A stretch of DNA of 64,000 bases from Ruegeria sp. Ofav3-42 (GCF_022347725.1 NZ_JAKRGB010000016.1:1-64000), one strand, 5' to 3'; shown: positions 45,444 to 54,670, numbered from the stretch's first letter. The notes: generated by a model from the letters alone, not told the origin. Numbers and translations: made by a program.

Positions 45444-46865
45444 ATGTCTGATGATCCCAACCTCCAAAAGCGTCTTGAGACCTTCAGCACGTCACACAGT
45501 GCGGGCGCACGGCGCAGGTTTGGCATTCCCGCCTTGGCCTTCGCCATGGGTCTGGGTGGTGCAGGCATTGCTTATCTTCTGGCACAGGACTGGACTGATG
45601 ACGTTGACCGGCTGCAGACCTCGGATGTGGACGTGTTTCAGAATGATCGCCTGCGGACAGGCGGTCGTTTGGAGTTTCCCAAAGAAGACACTGATCGGCG
45701 TGTGGACGAGGCTTTGATCGCGGTCGAAGAGGCGCTGGACCTCCCTGCTACGGATGTATCTTCCGCAGATCCGGGCGCGGAATTGCTTGCTGAACTGGCG
45801 GAGCTGCGCAACGCGCTGGCTGCGGCACAATCAGAACGCAATGCCGAAATCCAATCCGCCGTCAGTGATCTGCGAGAGGCCTTTGGTGAGCAGACCAAGG
45901 CGTTAGAAGCCGCAGTCGCTGATAGGGACGCAAAGCTCTCCGCGCTGGAACGGGAAAGCGCAGCACGGTTGAATACCTTACAAAGCCAGGTTGAGGCGGA
46001 ACGGGCACAAAGGGAAGCGCTCGAAGCAGACCGCGCCAGCGACGCGCTGATCCGGGATCAGAAGTTACTCGACGAACGGCGCAGACAGGAAGAAGAACAA
46101 AAGCGCCATGAAGCGGAGCTACAAGCGCACCAGCTCCTGACAGCGCAGGTCACCTCTCCAGCGGTGGTGTATTCTACCGGGGCCACAGCCAGAGCGGCTG
46201 CGGCACGCGGCGGGACTGGCCCAGTGACTGGTGGTGAGCTCCCGCTGAACGAAAACGAAACCTATCTGCGCCGGGCGGCGCGGGCACTGGAGGTTGAAGA
46301 AGCTGCCCGGATGGAAGATCCCGATCACACGCTGGCGCAAGGTTCTGTTATTCAGGCCGCACTGCAAACAGCGATCAACAGCGATCTGCCAGGCAATGTC
46401 GTGGCCGTTGTCGCCGAACCCGTTTATGCGTTTTCCGGCAATCGGGTCCTGATCCCGCGTGGTTCGCGTCTCTTTGGCCAGTATCGGTCGGGCGTAGAAG
46501 TGAACCAGAAACGGATTCTTATCCTCTGGACCCGCATCCTCACCCCTGACGGGACATCGATGCAGATCGCTTCCGTGGGTGGCGATCCGCTTGGCCGTTC
46601 CGGTCTGACCGGGCTTGTCGACACCAAGTTCGATGAACGCTTTGGCGGTGCAGCGCTGATTTCCATCATTGGGGCAGCCCCCGCAGTCGCGGCAGACCAG
46701 ATCGAGGACGACCTGGCACGCGACGTGGCTCGAGAAGTCACCGGAGATCTGGAAGACGCCACAAATTCCGTCATTGCAGATCAGGTTTCCATTGCACCGA
46801 CCATTTATGTCGATCAGGGCGCCATGGTGACTGTTCTCGTGGACCGGGATGTCGTCGTCTATTGA
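45444..46865 (+). CDS. virB10: VirB10-family protein
   Basis: 473 residues spanning both membranes. A cytoplasmic N-terminus and one membrane helix (GIPALAFAMGLGGAGIAYLL) are followed by a long Ala/Glu/Arg-rich coiled coil (about 100-235). The TrbI domain then follows: GSVIQAALQTAINSDLPGNV, VLIPRGSRLFGQYRSGV and FGGAALISIIGAAP with the antenna region. Ends with DQGAMVTVLVDRDVVVY, the usual family C-terminus. Last intact gene of the cluster. Confidence 0.94.
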   Translation: MSDDPNLQKRLETFSTSHSAGARRRFGIPALAFAMGLGGAGIAYLLAQDWTDDVDRLQTSDVDVFQNDRLRTGGRLEFPKEDTDRRVDEALIAVEEALDLPATDVSSADPGAELLAELAELRNALAAAQSERNAEIQSAVSDLREAFGEQTKALEAAVADRDAKLSALERESAARLNTLQSQVEAERAQREALEADRASDALIRDQKLLDERRRQEEEQKRHEAELQAHQLLTAQVTSPAVVYSTGATARAAAARGGTGPVTGGELPLNENETYLRRAARALEVEEAARMEDPDHTLAQGSVIQAALQTAINSDLPGNVVAVVAEPVYAFSGNRVLIPRGSRLFGQYRSGVEVNQKRILILWTRILTPDGTSMQIASVGGDPLGRSGLTGLVDTKFDERFGGAALISIIGAAPAVAADQIEDDLARDVAREVTGDLEDATNSVIADQVSIAPTIYVDQGAMVTVLVDRDVVVY

Positions 46866-46884
46866 AAACAGGGAAAATCATCCG

Positions 46885-47259
46885 ATGAGCCAGCTCTTCG
46901 ATCAGCGCGCATCCGGTCTTTCAGCGACAGCATTGCAGATGAGCCCGCAAGCGGCGTCCAATGCCAAAGGTGTCGCCCTTCCTGAGAAGCGCCCAAGCCT
47001 CGACGACGCGGCGCTTCTTCGTCTCATGGTCTATGTGTCTCACCTTCCTTTCCGTTGTGGTGATGGTGCGGGAAGGGCGTTCATCGCCCCCCCTTGGGCC
47101 TGCTCGACAGGCCAGCCTCGGCGCGGGGCAGGGAGAAAACCCGCTGCCGAATTCAGTAGTCGCTGGGAAACAGGAAGGTCAGGACGCGGCGGGTCTTGCT
47201 CAGATCGGTGGGGGCTGGCGTCCCGCACTGATAATTCTCGTCATAGAGATCGATCTTGA
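46885..47259 (+). pseudogene. Gene start after virB10, probably truncated
   Basis: A frame starting MSQLFDQRASGLSATALQ is in the right place for the next T4SS gene and has a coding look for about 55 codons. Beyond about 47040 the composition changes to Arg/Gly-rich and the frame runs antisense into the DUF3768 gene. virB11 would be expected here, but the N-terminus does not let me identify it. I read it as a truncated gene at a rearrangement point. Confidence 0.4.
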
Positions 47260-47524
47260 ACCAGACGGTTTTGCCCATGACCTCCATGAAACCCATCTCG
47301 TGGGTGCCGTAGGGGTCGTTGTCTTCGGTGAACCCGTCATAAGTTGTAACCGCCGCCAGACAGGCCGCGACAAAGCCGGGGCCCATATTGTCGATGGCAT
47401 TTGTCTGGACGAACATCCCTTCGCCGCCCTCGGGCAAACGTTTGCGAAACGCGTCATTCTGCTGGGCGATGAGCGCGTAATCGACGGGGTCTGTTTCTTC
47501 GGTCTCAATTGCGTTTGCAGCCAT
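47153..47524 (-). CDS. DUF3768 domain-containing protein
   Basis: 123 residues from ATG 47524. ALIAQQNDAFRKRLPEGGEG followed by YDGFTEDNDPYGTHEMGFME and VWFKIDLYDENYQCGTPAP is the DUF3768 pattern, a small family common on alphaproteobacterial plasmids and islands near conjugation genes. Function unknown. Upstream, in 47525-48213, no operon partner is seen. Confidence 0.85.
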   Translation of the reverse strand: MAANAIETEETDPVDYALIAQQNDAFRKRLPEGGEGMFVQTNAIDNMGPGFVAACLAAVTTYDGFTEDNDPYGTHEMGFMEVMGKTVWFKIDLYDENYQCGTPAPTDLSKTRRVLTFLFPSDY

Positions 47525-48213
47525 GGGTGACCTCTCTTTCGTGGCGGAGCGATGGCCGATCTGCGCCCGGCCCCGCCGCCCTCGGTTCGGTTTGGTCCAA
47601 TGGGTCAAGGGAACGACCCATTGGCTTTGACATCGCCCCCCACACCCCTCCGCGTTTTTCCCCGGAAAGGAAGGGGGCCGATGGAAAAGATCCGCTTCTG
47701 ATCTGAGGACTGGGGGTCAGGCTGAAATCGGGCAAATTTGGGAGGGACCCGCGCGCGCCGCGTGGGAGGAACCGGGATTTGTACGATTTCTGCTTGAAGC
47801 GCATTGGAAAGAGAAATGCGAGCCGCGCCCCGGCGCGGGTCTCTCCCTGCGCCCTCCCCTGGGCCGGATCAGATACGAGAGCTTTTCGGCCCCCTGACGC
47901 TCGGGAAAACCAAGCGCAGCAGACCGCCACGCAGTCTGCTCAGCCAATCATGACAATGCCAGGGCTGGGGTGAGCGCGCACGGCGCGCCGATCCCTTGCC
48001 CTGTCCATTGATCCATGCGAGCCGCGCAGCGTGCGCGGATCTCAACCCATCATTTGACTGATATTATCAGCAGTGAGGTGCTCTGAATTGCTTTCAACTC
48101 GCTAGAAACATACTAGCACTACATATTGTGTAATATGCGCCTCTATCTACAACATACTTGCTTTTACCCCTCTTTTGTTCTACAATTCATGGTGCCGCCA
48201 AAGGGGGAAGCAG
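47525..48213. other. GC-rich region without a supported gene
   Basis: Open frames on both strands (for example 47505-47930) have skewed Arg/Gly/Pro composition typical of non-coding GC-rich DNA. Short inverted motifs such as GCGCACGGCGCGCCG occur near 47975. From about 48060 the composition turns AT-rich, giving a promoter for the next genes. No origin iterons recognised. Confidence 0.4.
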
Positions 48214-48522
48214 ATGTCCGAAACTGCCATTTCAGAGACACAAACCGCACTGCCAGCCACGGCCAAACAACTTGCTTACGCACGTAAGATCGCAGAGCAG
48301 CAAAACGTCGTTCTACCTTGGGATATCCAGCAGGACCGTCGGGCTTTGAGTCAGTGGATTGATACGCAGAGATCAGCACCTCGCGTTCGTGATACCCGGC
48401 CAAGCTCCAAACAGGTGGCGTTCGCAGAGCGGATCGCGCGGATCAAACGCAGCGCTGTTCCGGACGAGTGCTTTCGGGATCGCTCACTGATGTCCCGCTG
48501 GATCGACAGCAATAAGCCTTGA
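48214..48522 (+). CDS. Small protein with two tandem topoisomerase-tail-like repeats
   Basis: About 102 residues from ATG 48214. Two copies of a ~40-residue unit: TAKQLAYARKIAEQQNVVLP ending in LSQWIDTQ, and SSKQVAFAERIARIKRSAVP ending in MSRWIDSN. The unit resembles repeats at the C-terminus of plasmid topoisomerases in alphaproteobacteria, here standing alone. DNA binding is plausible but inferred. Followed by the DUF6429 gene. Confidence 0.65.
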   Translation: MSETAISETQTALPATAKQLAYARKIAEQQNVVLPWDIQQDRRALSQWIDTQRSAPRVRDTRPSSKQVAFAERIARIKRSAVPDECFRDRSLMSRWIDSNKP

Positions 48523-48554
48523 CGGACCCGGCCCTGATGGCGTCCGCTGTGGTC

Positions 48555-48791
48555 ATGGACGTTGATGAAGACAAGGTAGATGACGTGGTTCTGGCATTGC
48601 TTTGGCTGACGCTGCATGACGAGCGGCTTGCCTGGAAAGGTTTTGACTGGGGCGCGCTCAACCGCTTGCACCACAAAGGAATGATCCTGGACCCTAAAGG
48701 TAAGGTGAAGTCAGTTGTACTGACCGAGGACGGGCTGCGCCGATCGGAAGCGCTCTTTACGGAGCTCTTTGTGCAGAAGCCCGGGCAATAA
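48555..48791 (+). CDS. DUF6429 family protein
   Basis: About 78 residues. DEDKVDDVVLALLWLTLHDE, AWKGFDWGALNRLHHKGMI and KSVVLTEDGLRRSEALF match DUF6429 closely. Likely a winged-helix-like fold, function unknown. Start at ATG 48555 fits the family's usual N-terminus; in-frame ATG 48537 is an alternative. Confidence 0.85.
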   Translation: MDVDEDKVDDVVLALLWLTLHDERLAWKGFDWGALNRLHHKGMILDPKGKVKSVVLTEDGLRRSEALFTELFVQKPGQ

Positions 48792-48911
48792 CTATTCCAC
48801 TGCGTGACCACCAAGGCAATCTGCGCCAACGCAGGTCTGACCTCTGGCTGACGGCCGCAATCTGCGCTTGGTCGCAGCTGTTTGGTAATTGATGAAGAAA
48901 GGCGCAGGTCG

Positions 48912-50252
48912 ATGGGACATGATCTTGACAGGCTCATAAGATGCATCACCCGCGACGACATTTGGCCCGAGCGGCTTGCGGATGTTCCGGCAGAGCATTT
49001 TTTGCCGGCCCTCGAAACATTCGATCTCGATTTTGAGGAATTGGGCGAAGTGCTTGGCGACGACTGGCCAATGGTCCTGTGGGGCGGTGGTCTGGAAGAT
49101 CTGCTGGGCAGGACATTCGGGCCAGACAAGGAAAACGCCGCGGATGTCTATCTGAAGCGGCAGGGATCGAAGGAGAGCCCCCAGACTCGATCCTATATCG
49201 CGGGATTGCGGATTGCCCCAATCAGCCTTTACGAGGTCAGCAATATAGTACCAGGAAAAACCATGGTTCTTCGGGACCTGCTCTCCGACGCGGGCCCGGT
49301 CACTGTTCGTGAACAAAGCGCCACGCAGATGTTGCAACAATGGGATCGCATTGCTGTTCGGATTGTCCCGCAAGGTGACCACAATGTAATCTCAGGGGCG
49401 CTGCTTCCGTTCAACGCCGATGCCGTCGTGATGTTCGAAGATGTGCTTCAGACCGTCCTGAAACTGAACGCCGAAGATGACCTGAGACTGACGCAGGAAC
49501 AGTTACGGCGCTCGGCACCACTGTTCGCCAATGCCTGGCTCTTTGCACATCTGCCAAACCTGCTGGACCCGGAACTGCCGCAGATCACCAACAGTGATGG
49601 TGATGACCTGGTTTTTCATGAGCTGCGCTTCCCTTTCGCCACCGGGGTTACACAAAACCGAGTTTCAGAGAGATTGTTGCAGGCCGCTGAACTTGTGGCT
49701 TCGGGTCAGAAAGAATGGACATGGCTGGCTTTGGACAACGCAAGCGGCCCGCGACGCGGGACCGGCCTGGTTCTGGACAAGTCGATGTCTGGCGCTGCTG
49801 TCCTCGGATCTCTGTCTCTGAAAGGCAAGGCGCTGACACTGTCTGTAGATTCAGTCGCGCGTGCGAGACGCGGCGAAGCATTTATCCTTGAGCTGCTGGG
49901 TGATCTGGTGAAGCCGCCGTTGACAGAGATCCAGACCGTCGAACAGATGATGGCAAAGGATAATCCCGAGAGCGGACCCGCTGTGAACGAAGACATCCCC
50001 CCTGCCCTAGCCCGGCAGCTCGCCCAGGAGTATCTCGATCGGCATTACCGTGAGACGCTCGACCAGCCGATCCCGGCGCTGGGAGACAAGACCCCACGCT
50101 AGGCCGTTCGCAGCGCCAAGGGCAAGAAAGCGGTGATTGACTGGCTGAAGACAATCGAAAACCGCAGTGCCCGACAGACAGGCTCGCCCGTCGCAGGTTA
50201 TGATTTCAGCTGGATGTGGGACGAGCTTGGCCTCTCTGAATACCGGAAATGA
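48912..50252 (+). pseudogene. SEC-C-like plasmid protein interrupted by an amber codon
   Basis: The open part (48912-50102, about 396 residues) has the central pattern ISLYEVSNIVPGKTMVLRDL and QQWDRIAVRIVP, seen in a large uncharacterised family related to SEC-C/YecA-type proteins. It reaches ETLDQPIPALGDKTPR and then TAG (50100-50102). The same frame continues for 49 codons as AVRSAKGKKAVIDWLKTIEN and YDFSWMWDELGL to TGA at 50250-50252, a conserved-looking C-terminus (family wording is PALGxKTPRxAxxxxxG). A CAG-to-TAG change would explain it. The open part may still be expressed without its last domain. Confidence 0.75.
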
Positions 50253-50408
50253 TCCGGCTCGCCGATGAGATCCGAATTGTGTTTGGGCAATCGGTTTTCC
50301 AGCTCGTGATCATCACAGCGTGGTGCAGGCCGACCAAAGGTTCTCCAAGTACTGGGCGATCGCAGTGACTCATGTTCGTCCTGGCCACAGAACCCGGCCA
50401 GAACGGCC

Positions 50409-50849
50409 CTATTGTACACCGGTGATTTCGACCTTGCCCACAACCCTGGCACCGCTCTCGGTTTCCATCGTCCTGGCCACGACATCAGCCTGAACCCTTG
50501 AAGTCGACGTAAGTTTCAGATTGTCGCAACTCAAGCAGCCATTGTGTTTGCCTTCTATCGTGATCTTTTTGGCCGACAATGCGCCAGCGACAGATCCGCT
50601 CAATTGAACAGTAATCGAGTCAGAACTGACATCCCCAACCACATTGCCTTTGACGTCAACACTTCCTCCGTTTGACTTGACGTTGCCTTCGATTGTCAGG
50701 TCTTCTTCAACTATTGAGCTGGCCACACTAAGATCCTCTGCTTGAGACAACCGCGACCCTAAGACGGAAGCCGCGATTTGACCACCTGCATGGAAATTGA
50801 CTTGGTCACAGGGCGAAGATCCGCTGCTACCCGGCGATAGCCCAAGCAT
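50409..50849 (-). CDS. Bactofilin family protein
   Basis: About 146 residues. A repetitive right-handed beta-helix core with alternating hydrophobic turns (EEDLTIEGNVKSNGGSVDVK, GDVSSDSITVQLSGSVAGAL, KKITIEGKHNGCL) is the polymer-forming bactofilin (DUF583) signature. Such proteins form cytoskeletal filaments and often place cell-wall enzymes. The ~40-residue N-terminus is variable. ATG 50849 chosen; the frame also allows TTG 50855. Confidence 0.85.
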   Translation of the reverse strand: MLGLSPGSSGSSPCDQVNFHAGGQIAASVLGSRLSQAEDLSVASSIVEEDLTIEGNVKSNGGSVDVKGNVVGDVSSDSITVQLSGSVAGALSAKKITIEGKHNGCLSCDNLKLTSTSRVQADVVARTMETESGARVVGKVEITGVQ

Positions 50850-50953
50850 AACCAACTTCGTAAAGCATGAAGATCACGGGCAAAATCGATTGATCGGGGA
50901 GTGGCATCCAAGGTCTGGAATACGGCCTGGCCGTCGTCAGTGCGTTGAAAACG

Positions 50954-50974
50954 AAAGGGCTAGTTCAGCCCTTT
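50954..50974 (-). terminator. Hairpin downstream of the exonuclease gene
   Basis: AAAGGGCT (50954-50961) pairs with AGCCCTTT (50967-50974) around a 5-base loop, 40 bases past the exonuclease stop. On the minus strand it is followed by CGTTTTC, a weak T-run. Probable terminator between exonuclease and bactofilin. Confidence 0.5.
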
Positions 50975-51016
50975 CCACACGTTTGAGTAAAGCAGAATTT
51001 CAGGGATTTTAACCGG

Positions 51017-51634
51017 TTATCTCTTAGATCGATTTTCGAAAGCAAAGGTCAACTGGCGGTTTGTCCTGAGATAGGGCAACGGCGCGCCAAAAATCTCTTC
51101 TGCCTTTAAGATCACAGAGGCCGAAGCTCGGGCGTCCTCACCTGCATCATGGTGAGAAAACTCAAGGCCAAGGTGTTTCTTAAGATTTGCCAGCCCGTGC
51201 CCACCGGCACCCTTCAATGATGGCCATGCTTGACGGGCAATCGCGACACTGTTCGTCCAATGCGACGTGATCATTGGCAAGCCATACCGGGCGCAAGCAG
51301 CCGTCATTGCCTTTTCATCAAACCTACTGTGTTGCACAAGGCAGTGCGTGTTGAGGACCTCAAACAAGGACGCATAGACCGTCGGGAATGTCTCAGCCTC
51401 CTTCACGGTTTCAGCGGAAATCCCGTGCAGCTCAGTATTGAATGCATCAAACGGTCCTTCTGGGTCAACCAAGACGGAATAGGTCTGCATGGAACCTGTG
51501 TCGCTGACAAAACAAAGCCCGATCTGGCAGATGCTGCTGATCGATTTTCCCGCTGTTTCAACGTCCAACGCAATAAAACGAAAAGGTCCGACGGGCGGTG
51601 TACTAAGGTGTCCAAATCTGTTCAACATGTCCAC
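51017..51634 (-). CDS. DEDDh 3'-5' exonuclease (DnaQ-like)
   Basis: 205 residues with the epsilon-type exonuclease fold: ExoI in FRFIALDVETAGKSISS (Asp and Glu), ExoII around VQHSRFDEKAMTAA (Asp), and ExoIII in FSHHDAGEDARASA (His and Asp). Stand-alone members proofread, repair or degrade short DNA or RNA. No BRCT domain follows. GLPMITSHWTNSVAIARQAW is the usual mid-domain segment. Confidence 0.9.
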   Translation of the reverse strand: MDMLNRFGHLSTPPVGPFRFIALDVETAGKSISSICQIGLCFVSDTGSMQTYSVLVDPEGPFDAFNTELHGISAETVKEAETFPTVYASLFEVLNTHCLVQHSRFDEKAMTAACARYGLPMITSHWTNSVAIARQAWPSLKGAGGHGLANLKKHLGLEFSHHDAGEDARASASVILKAEEIFGAPLPYLRTNRQLTFAFENRSKR

Positions 51635-52217
51635 CGTTTTGGGCGCCCTACATCAATCGGATTTCCTCAACCCTCGCTGCAATGTCAATAATTGAGCACC
51701 ATACTGTTCAGGCGTCAAATTGATCTTGGCAAGCCATTCTCGCATTCGAAGATTGTAGCTTGTCTCTATGACACTTCACTCAGCGGCCCTTTCCCGCCGT
51801 TACTCACTTCACACAGTTTCTGCGGTTGCAGCCCGCTTTCCTGCCGTTCACTGCAATACCAAATATGCTGATGGATCGGCACGATGAACTCGGACATAAT
51901 GGACCTTTTTCGCCAAATACAACGGCTACACAAGGCTCAAAGAATTCGCCCGACGCTTTAGCTGCACAAAGTGTGGAACGACTCGAATTTTGCCTCTTGC
52001 GGCGGCGAAAACCACCGAAAAAGGGCGGATTTGAGTCCTCATCCTCGCCCGACTGCTACGTATAGATCCTAAACTCTTTGGTTTTATTGACTTTTGCCAA
52101 GCTAATGAAGGCGGCTGGTTCTGAAACTCCCTCTCAATTGGTATCAGATCGATTTATCTAACAATCCCCCAGCAATGGGTGACCGGGAAGTCGCTGGCGA
52201 TGCAGGGCCCGGCACGT
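51635..52217. other. Intergenic region without a supported gene
   Basis: A 79-codon plus ORF (51826-52065) overlaps degenerate GC-rich fragments (AGCGGCCCTTTCCCGCCG near 51783) similar to the dispersed intergenic filler. I see no gene, terminator or origin. Confidence 0.4.
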
Positions 52218-53186
52218 TCACCCCCCGTCGGCCAGCATCCATCTGCCTTCCGGCCAGAAGGCGTGGAATGCAAAGGCGAACATGACATCATGGGCGATAT
52301 TTTGTCCCGATGCGTTACGCACCCGGACTGAGCCTACATCGCGCCCCTTGGCGATGCGCCCGGTGTCGAGGGCCGAGGCCTGCCCCGCGCGCCAGGAGAG
52401 CGTTATCCCGGCCTCAGAGATCTCGCCCTCTGCGCTCAGCCTCTCCAGAGTCCAGGCTCTGTCGCCGACGCGGACTATGCGCGCCAGTGGGCTGATGCCA
52501 TGGGGCGGGTTTTCTCCGGAATAGAGAAAGGGCCGCGACAGGGTGTCGTAGCCGCGATAAGGGTTGCGCCCATAGTCGCGATTATAGGTCGGTTCGTTCA
52601 TCACCAGCCCATCCGGGTTACGGCTGCTGAACTCCTCCCAGCTTTCCATCCAAGTGGGCAGGGTCTTCAGTTCCGTGCCTGTCAGATCGCCGACGATGGC
52701 CCGGCCGATGGCCTGCTGCCACCAGCTTTCAGTTTCGCGGTCATACATCACCATGTCGGAATGGCGCAGCTTGCCTGAGACGCCGAAGGTGAGCGTGCCC
52801 GCAGCGGTGCGCCGATCGAAGCTCATGCCGGAATTGCACAATGGGCAATAGGTGACGGCCACCGGGATTTCGCCGACCCTGTCATTCACAATCTCGTGCC
52901 ATATCAGATAGCGTATTGGATAGGCTCGAGGCTCGGCCCCGTCGACCTCAAGCGTGATCACCGGCTCGCGTTTGCCCAGCCTCGTTTCGTCAGAAACGCG
53001 CAGGAATTTGGGATCGCTGATCGCAGGGATTCCGTCCTTGGGCGGGCCGCCGGACTGAATCTCGGACCAATCCGTGACCGCACTGCGGCTGAAATTGGTC
53101 TGCGGCCACTCAAGTTCCCAGCGGTCGGGGCTGGCGAGCGCTGTACCGGCGACGAAGAGAAAGGCGAACAGGACAAGACGGCGCAT
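52218..53186 (-). CDS. DUF3179 domain-containing protein
   Basis: 322 residues from ATG 53186, which starts a signal peptide (MRRLVLFAFLFVAGTALASP); the frame is open for 18 more codons. DUF3179 hallmarks are AYPIRYLIWHEIVNDRVGEI, VTYCPLCNSGMSFDRR and SDMVMYDRETESWWQQ. Family function unknown; secreted, with the CPLC pair possibly metal or redox related. It stands next to the Tn3 insertion. Confidence 0.92.
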   Translation of the reverse strand: MRRLVLFAFLFVAGTALASPDRWELEWPQTNFSRSAVTDWSEIQSGGPPKDGIPAISDPKFLRVSDETRLGKREPVITLEVDGAEPRAYPIRYLIWHEIVNDRVGEIPVAVTYCPLCNSGMSFDRRTAAGTLTFGVSGKLRHSDMVMYDRETESWWQQAIGRAIVGDLTGTELKTLPTWMESWEEFSSRNPDGLVMNEPTYNRDYGRNPYRGYDTLSRPFLYSGENPPHGISPLARIVRVGDRAWTLERLSAEGEISEAGITLSWRAGQASALDTGRIAKGRDVGSVRVRNASGQNIAHDVMFAFAFHAFWPEGRWMLADGG

Positions 53187-53481
53187 TGGAATTTCCGGTC
53201 GGTGGATGCGCAATCCTGACGGCTGGACACCTGTCTGCATAGGGCTGGCACAGGAATGTGAAGAGAATTCATGCCTCCGGTATCAGGTTGCTCCCTCGGG
53301 GCGTCGGCAAACCAGGGTGGCGGCGAGGGCCGGGATTCCGGCGAGGGCCTGCCCCACATGGTTCACTGCACCCCGAAACCGGCAAAGCGCCAGCACCGCA
53401 AGGCCCGACCAGGTCGTAAAAACTACGCTGCCCGTCCGCACCATGGGCCACGTTTGGAACTACCACCTCCGCCTCGTAATA
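53187..53481. other. Flank of the Tn3 insertion
   Basis: About 300 bp between the DUF3179 start and the transposon end. Minus-strand frames here (for example 53269-53466) are open towards the transposon and may be the end of a gene cut by it, but no domain is recognisable. Confidence 0.35.
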
Positions 53482-53519
53482 GGGGTCTGTTCCGGCTCGG
53501 GGCAGAATGACACCGTAAG
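53482..53519 (+). repeat. Tn3-type 38-bp left terminal inverted repeat
   Basis: Starts GGGGTCTGTTCC and ends ACACCGTAAG: exactly 38 bp with the GGGG...TAAG borders of Tn3 elements. It lies 15 bases from the resolvase stop codon. Confidence 0.88.
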
Positions 53520-53534
53520 ACCTGATGGTTGCGG

Positions 53535-54098
53535 TTATCCCTCTTCCTTGACCAGTCTGTAAGCTGTTGATCTTGCGATGCCGATTTGTTTGGCGGCTTG
53601 TCCGGCGGTCATTCCGGCTTGGACGAGGTTTTGCAGCGCCAAGACCGTTTCAGGTTCGAGGGGAGGTCGCCCAGGCTTTCGGCCCTGTGCTCTGGCGGCT
53701 TCAATGCCGTCTTTGGTGCGTTCAGAAATCAACCGGCGCTCGAAATGGGCGATGGCTCCAAAAACGTGGAAGATCAGTTCACCAGCGGCGGATGTGGTGT
53801 CGATCCGTTCTTCGAGGCTGATCAACCCGATGTTTTGCTCTTTCAGGTTTTCGACAGTTTCCAGGAGCTCTTTGAGCGAGCGCCCGAGCCGGTCTAGGCG
53901 GGTAACGGCCAAGCTGTCGCCGGGGCGGGTATGATCCATCAGCGCAGACAAGCCGGGGCGGTCGAACTGTTTGCCCGAAACGACATCCTCGAAGACGCGG
54001 ATGGCCCCCGCATCCTTGAGTCGCGTGATCTGGCCAGACAGGTCCTGTTCAGACGTTGATACCCGCGCATAACCGAGGATGTCACCGCTTCTTGGCAT
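53535..54098 (-). CDS. tnpR: Serine resolvase/invertase (TnpR)
   Basis: 187 residues. The catalytic Ser is in GYARVSTSEQDLSGQITRL, followed by the Arg cluster TRLDRLGRSLKELLE and FHVFGAIAHFERRLISERT. A C-terminal HTH (MTAGQAAKQIGIARSTAYRL) binds res. It resolves transposition cointegrates. Overlaps the passenger gene start side by 17 bases, so the two are coexpressed. Confidence 0.93.
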   Translation of the reverse strand: MPRSGDILGYARVSTSEQDLSGQITRLKDAGAIRVFEDVVSGKQFDRPGLSALMDHTRPGDSLAVTRLDRLGRSLKELLETVENLKEQNIGLISLEERIDTTSAAGELIFHVFGAIAHFERRLISERTKDGIEAARAQGRKPGRPPLEPETVLALQNLVQAGMTAGQAAKQIGIARSTAYRLVKEEG

Positions 54099-54522
54099 AG
54101 TATTTTTCTTTGAGGAGAGCCAAATAGTCTTCAGAAAAATCCACCCTGATACCGCATTGCGCGTTTCGGGGTATTTTTGCGGTTTCGTCGTCCTGTCCCG
54201 TCGCTGTCAGAACTTGGACAAGGTGATGGCCACTCAGTTGAACATAAATTGGGTGTTCTCCGGCCATTTTATTGTACCAACGACCCCACCATCGTTTAGA
54301 GCGGTCAAAGGCGCGTCGTGTTGTAACGGTTCTCAGGTGGAGAAATTGAATGAGCCCCTCCGCAGTATGATTGGAGGTCTCTACTTGTTTTGACAACATA
54401 CGGCCAATTGAAGCCATACCACCAGTTGCCCCCATCCCTAGCGCCTCTCCAACACTATTGGTGGACAATGAAAACGGTTTTCCCGCAACAACAATAATCG
54501 GGAAACAAGAGAGATCGTACAT
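54082..54522 (-). CDS. Transposon passenger gene, unknown
   Basis: 146 residues upstream of and overlapping tnpR on the same strand. FSLSTNSVGEALGMGATGGM is Gly-rich; the C-terminal half is basic with YVQLSGHHLVQVLTATGQDD. No signal peptide is clear and no family recognised. Its place between res and tnpR is unusual, because passengers normally lie on the other side of tnpR. Confidence 0.6.
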   Translation of the reverse strand: MYDLSCFPIIVVAGKPFSLSTNSVGEALGMGATGGMASIGRMLSKQVETSNHTAEGLIQFLHLRTVTTRRAFDRSKRWWGRWYNKMAGEHPIYVQLSGHHLVQVLTATGQDDETAKIPRNAQCGIRVDFSEDYLALLKEKYYAKKR

Positions 54523-54553
54523 TGGAAATACTGTCCTTTAACCGTTCGTTTTA

Positions 54554-54640
54554 GAGACAGGTTTCCGGGCAACCCAGACAACCGGGTTTTTCCAACCAAA
54601 ACTGTCTCATTATTCGTCTTTATATTATGCGCTGTCTCAG
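54554..54640. promoter_or_regulatory. Probable res site with divergent promoters
   Basis: GAGACAG (54554-54560) and two copies of CTGTCTCA (54602-54609 and 54632-54639) form inverted and direct half-sites in an AT-rich gap between the divergent passenger/tnpR and tnpA genes, as expected for resolvase subsites. Confidence 0.55.
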
Positions 54641-54670
54641 AATGATCAACACCATTTTGAGGACACTCCC

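Noticed and set aside
47505..47947. Large minus-strand ORFs in the GC-rich gap
   Set aside because: Arg/Gly/Pro-rich in several frames at once, typical of non-coding high-GC DNA.
53269..53466. Gene cut by the Tn3 left end
   Set aside because: Frames are open but none shows a recognisable protein; kept only as a note.
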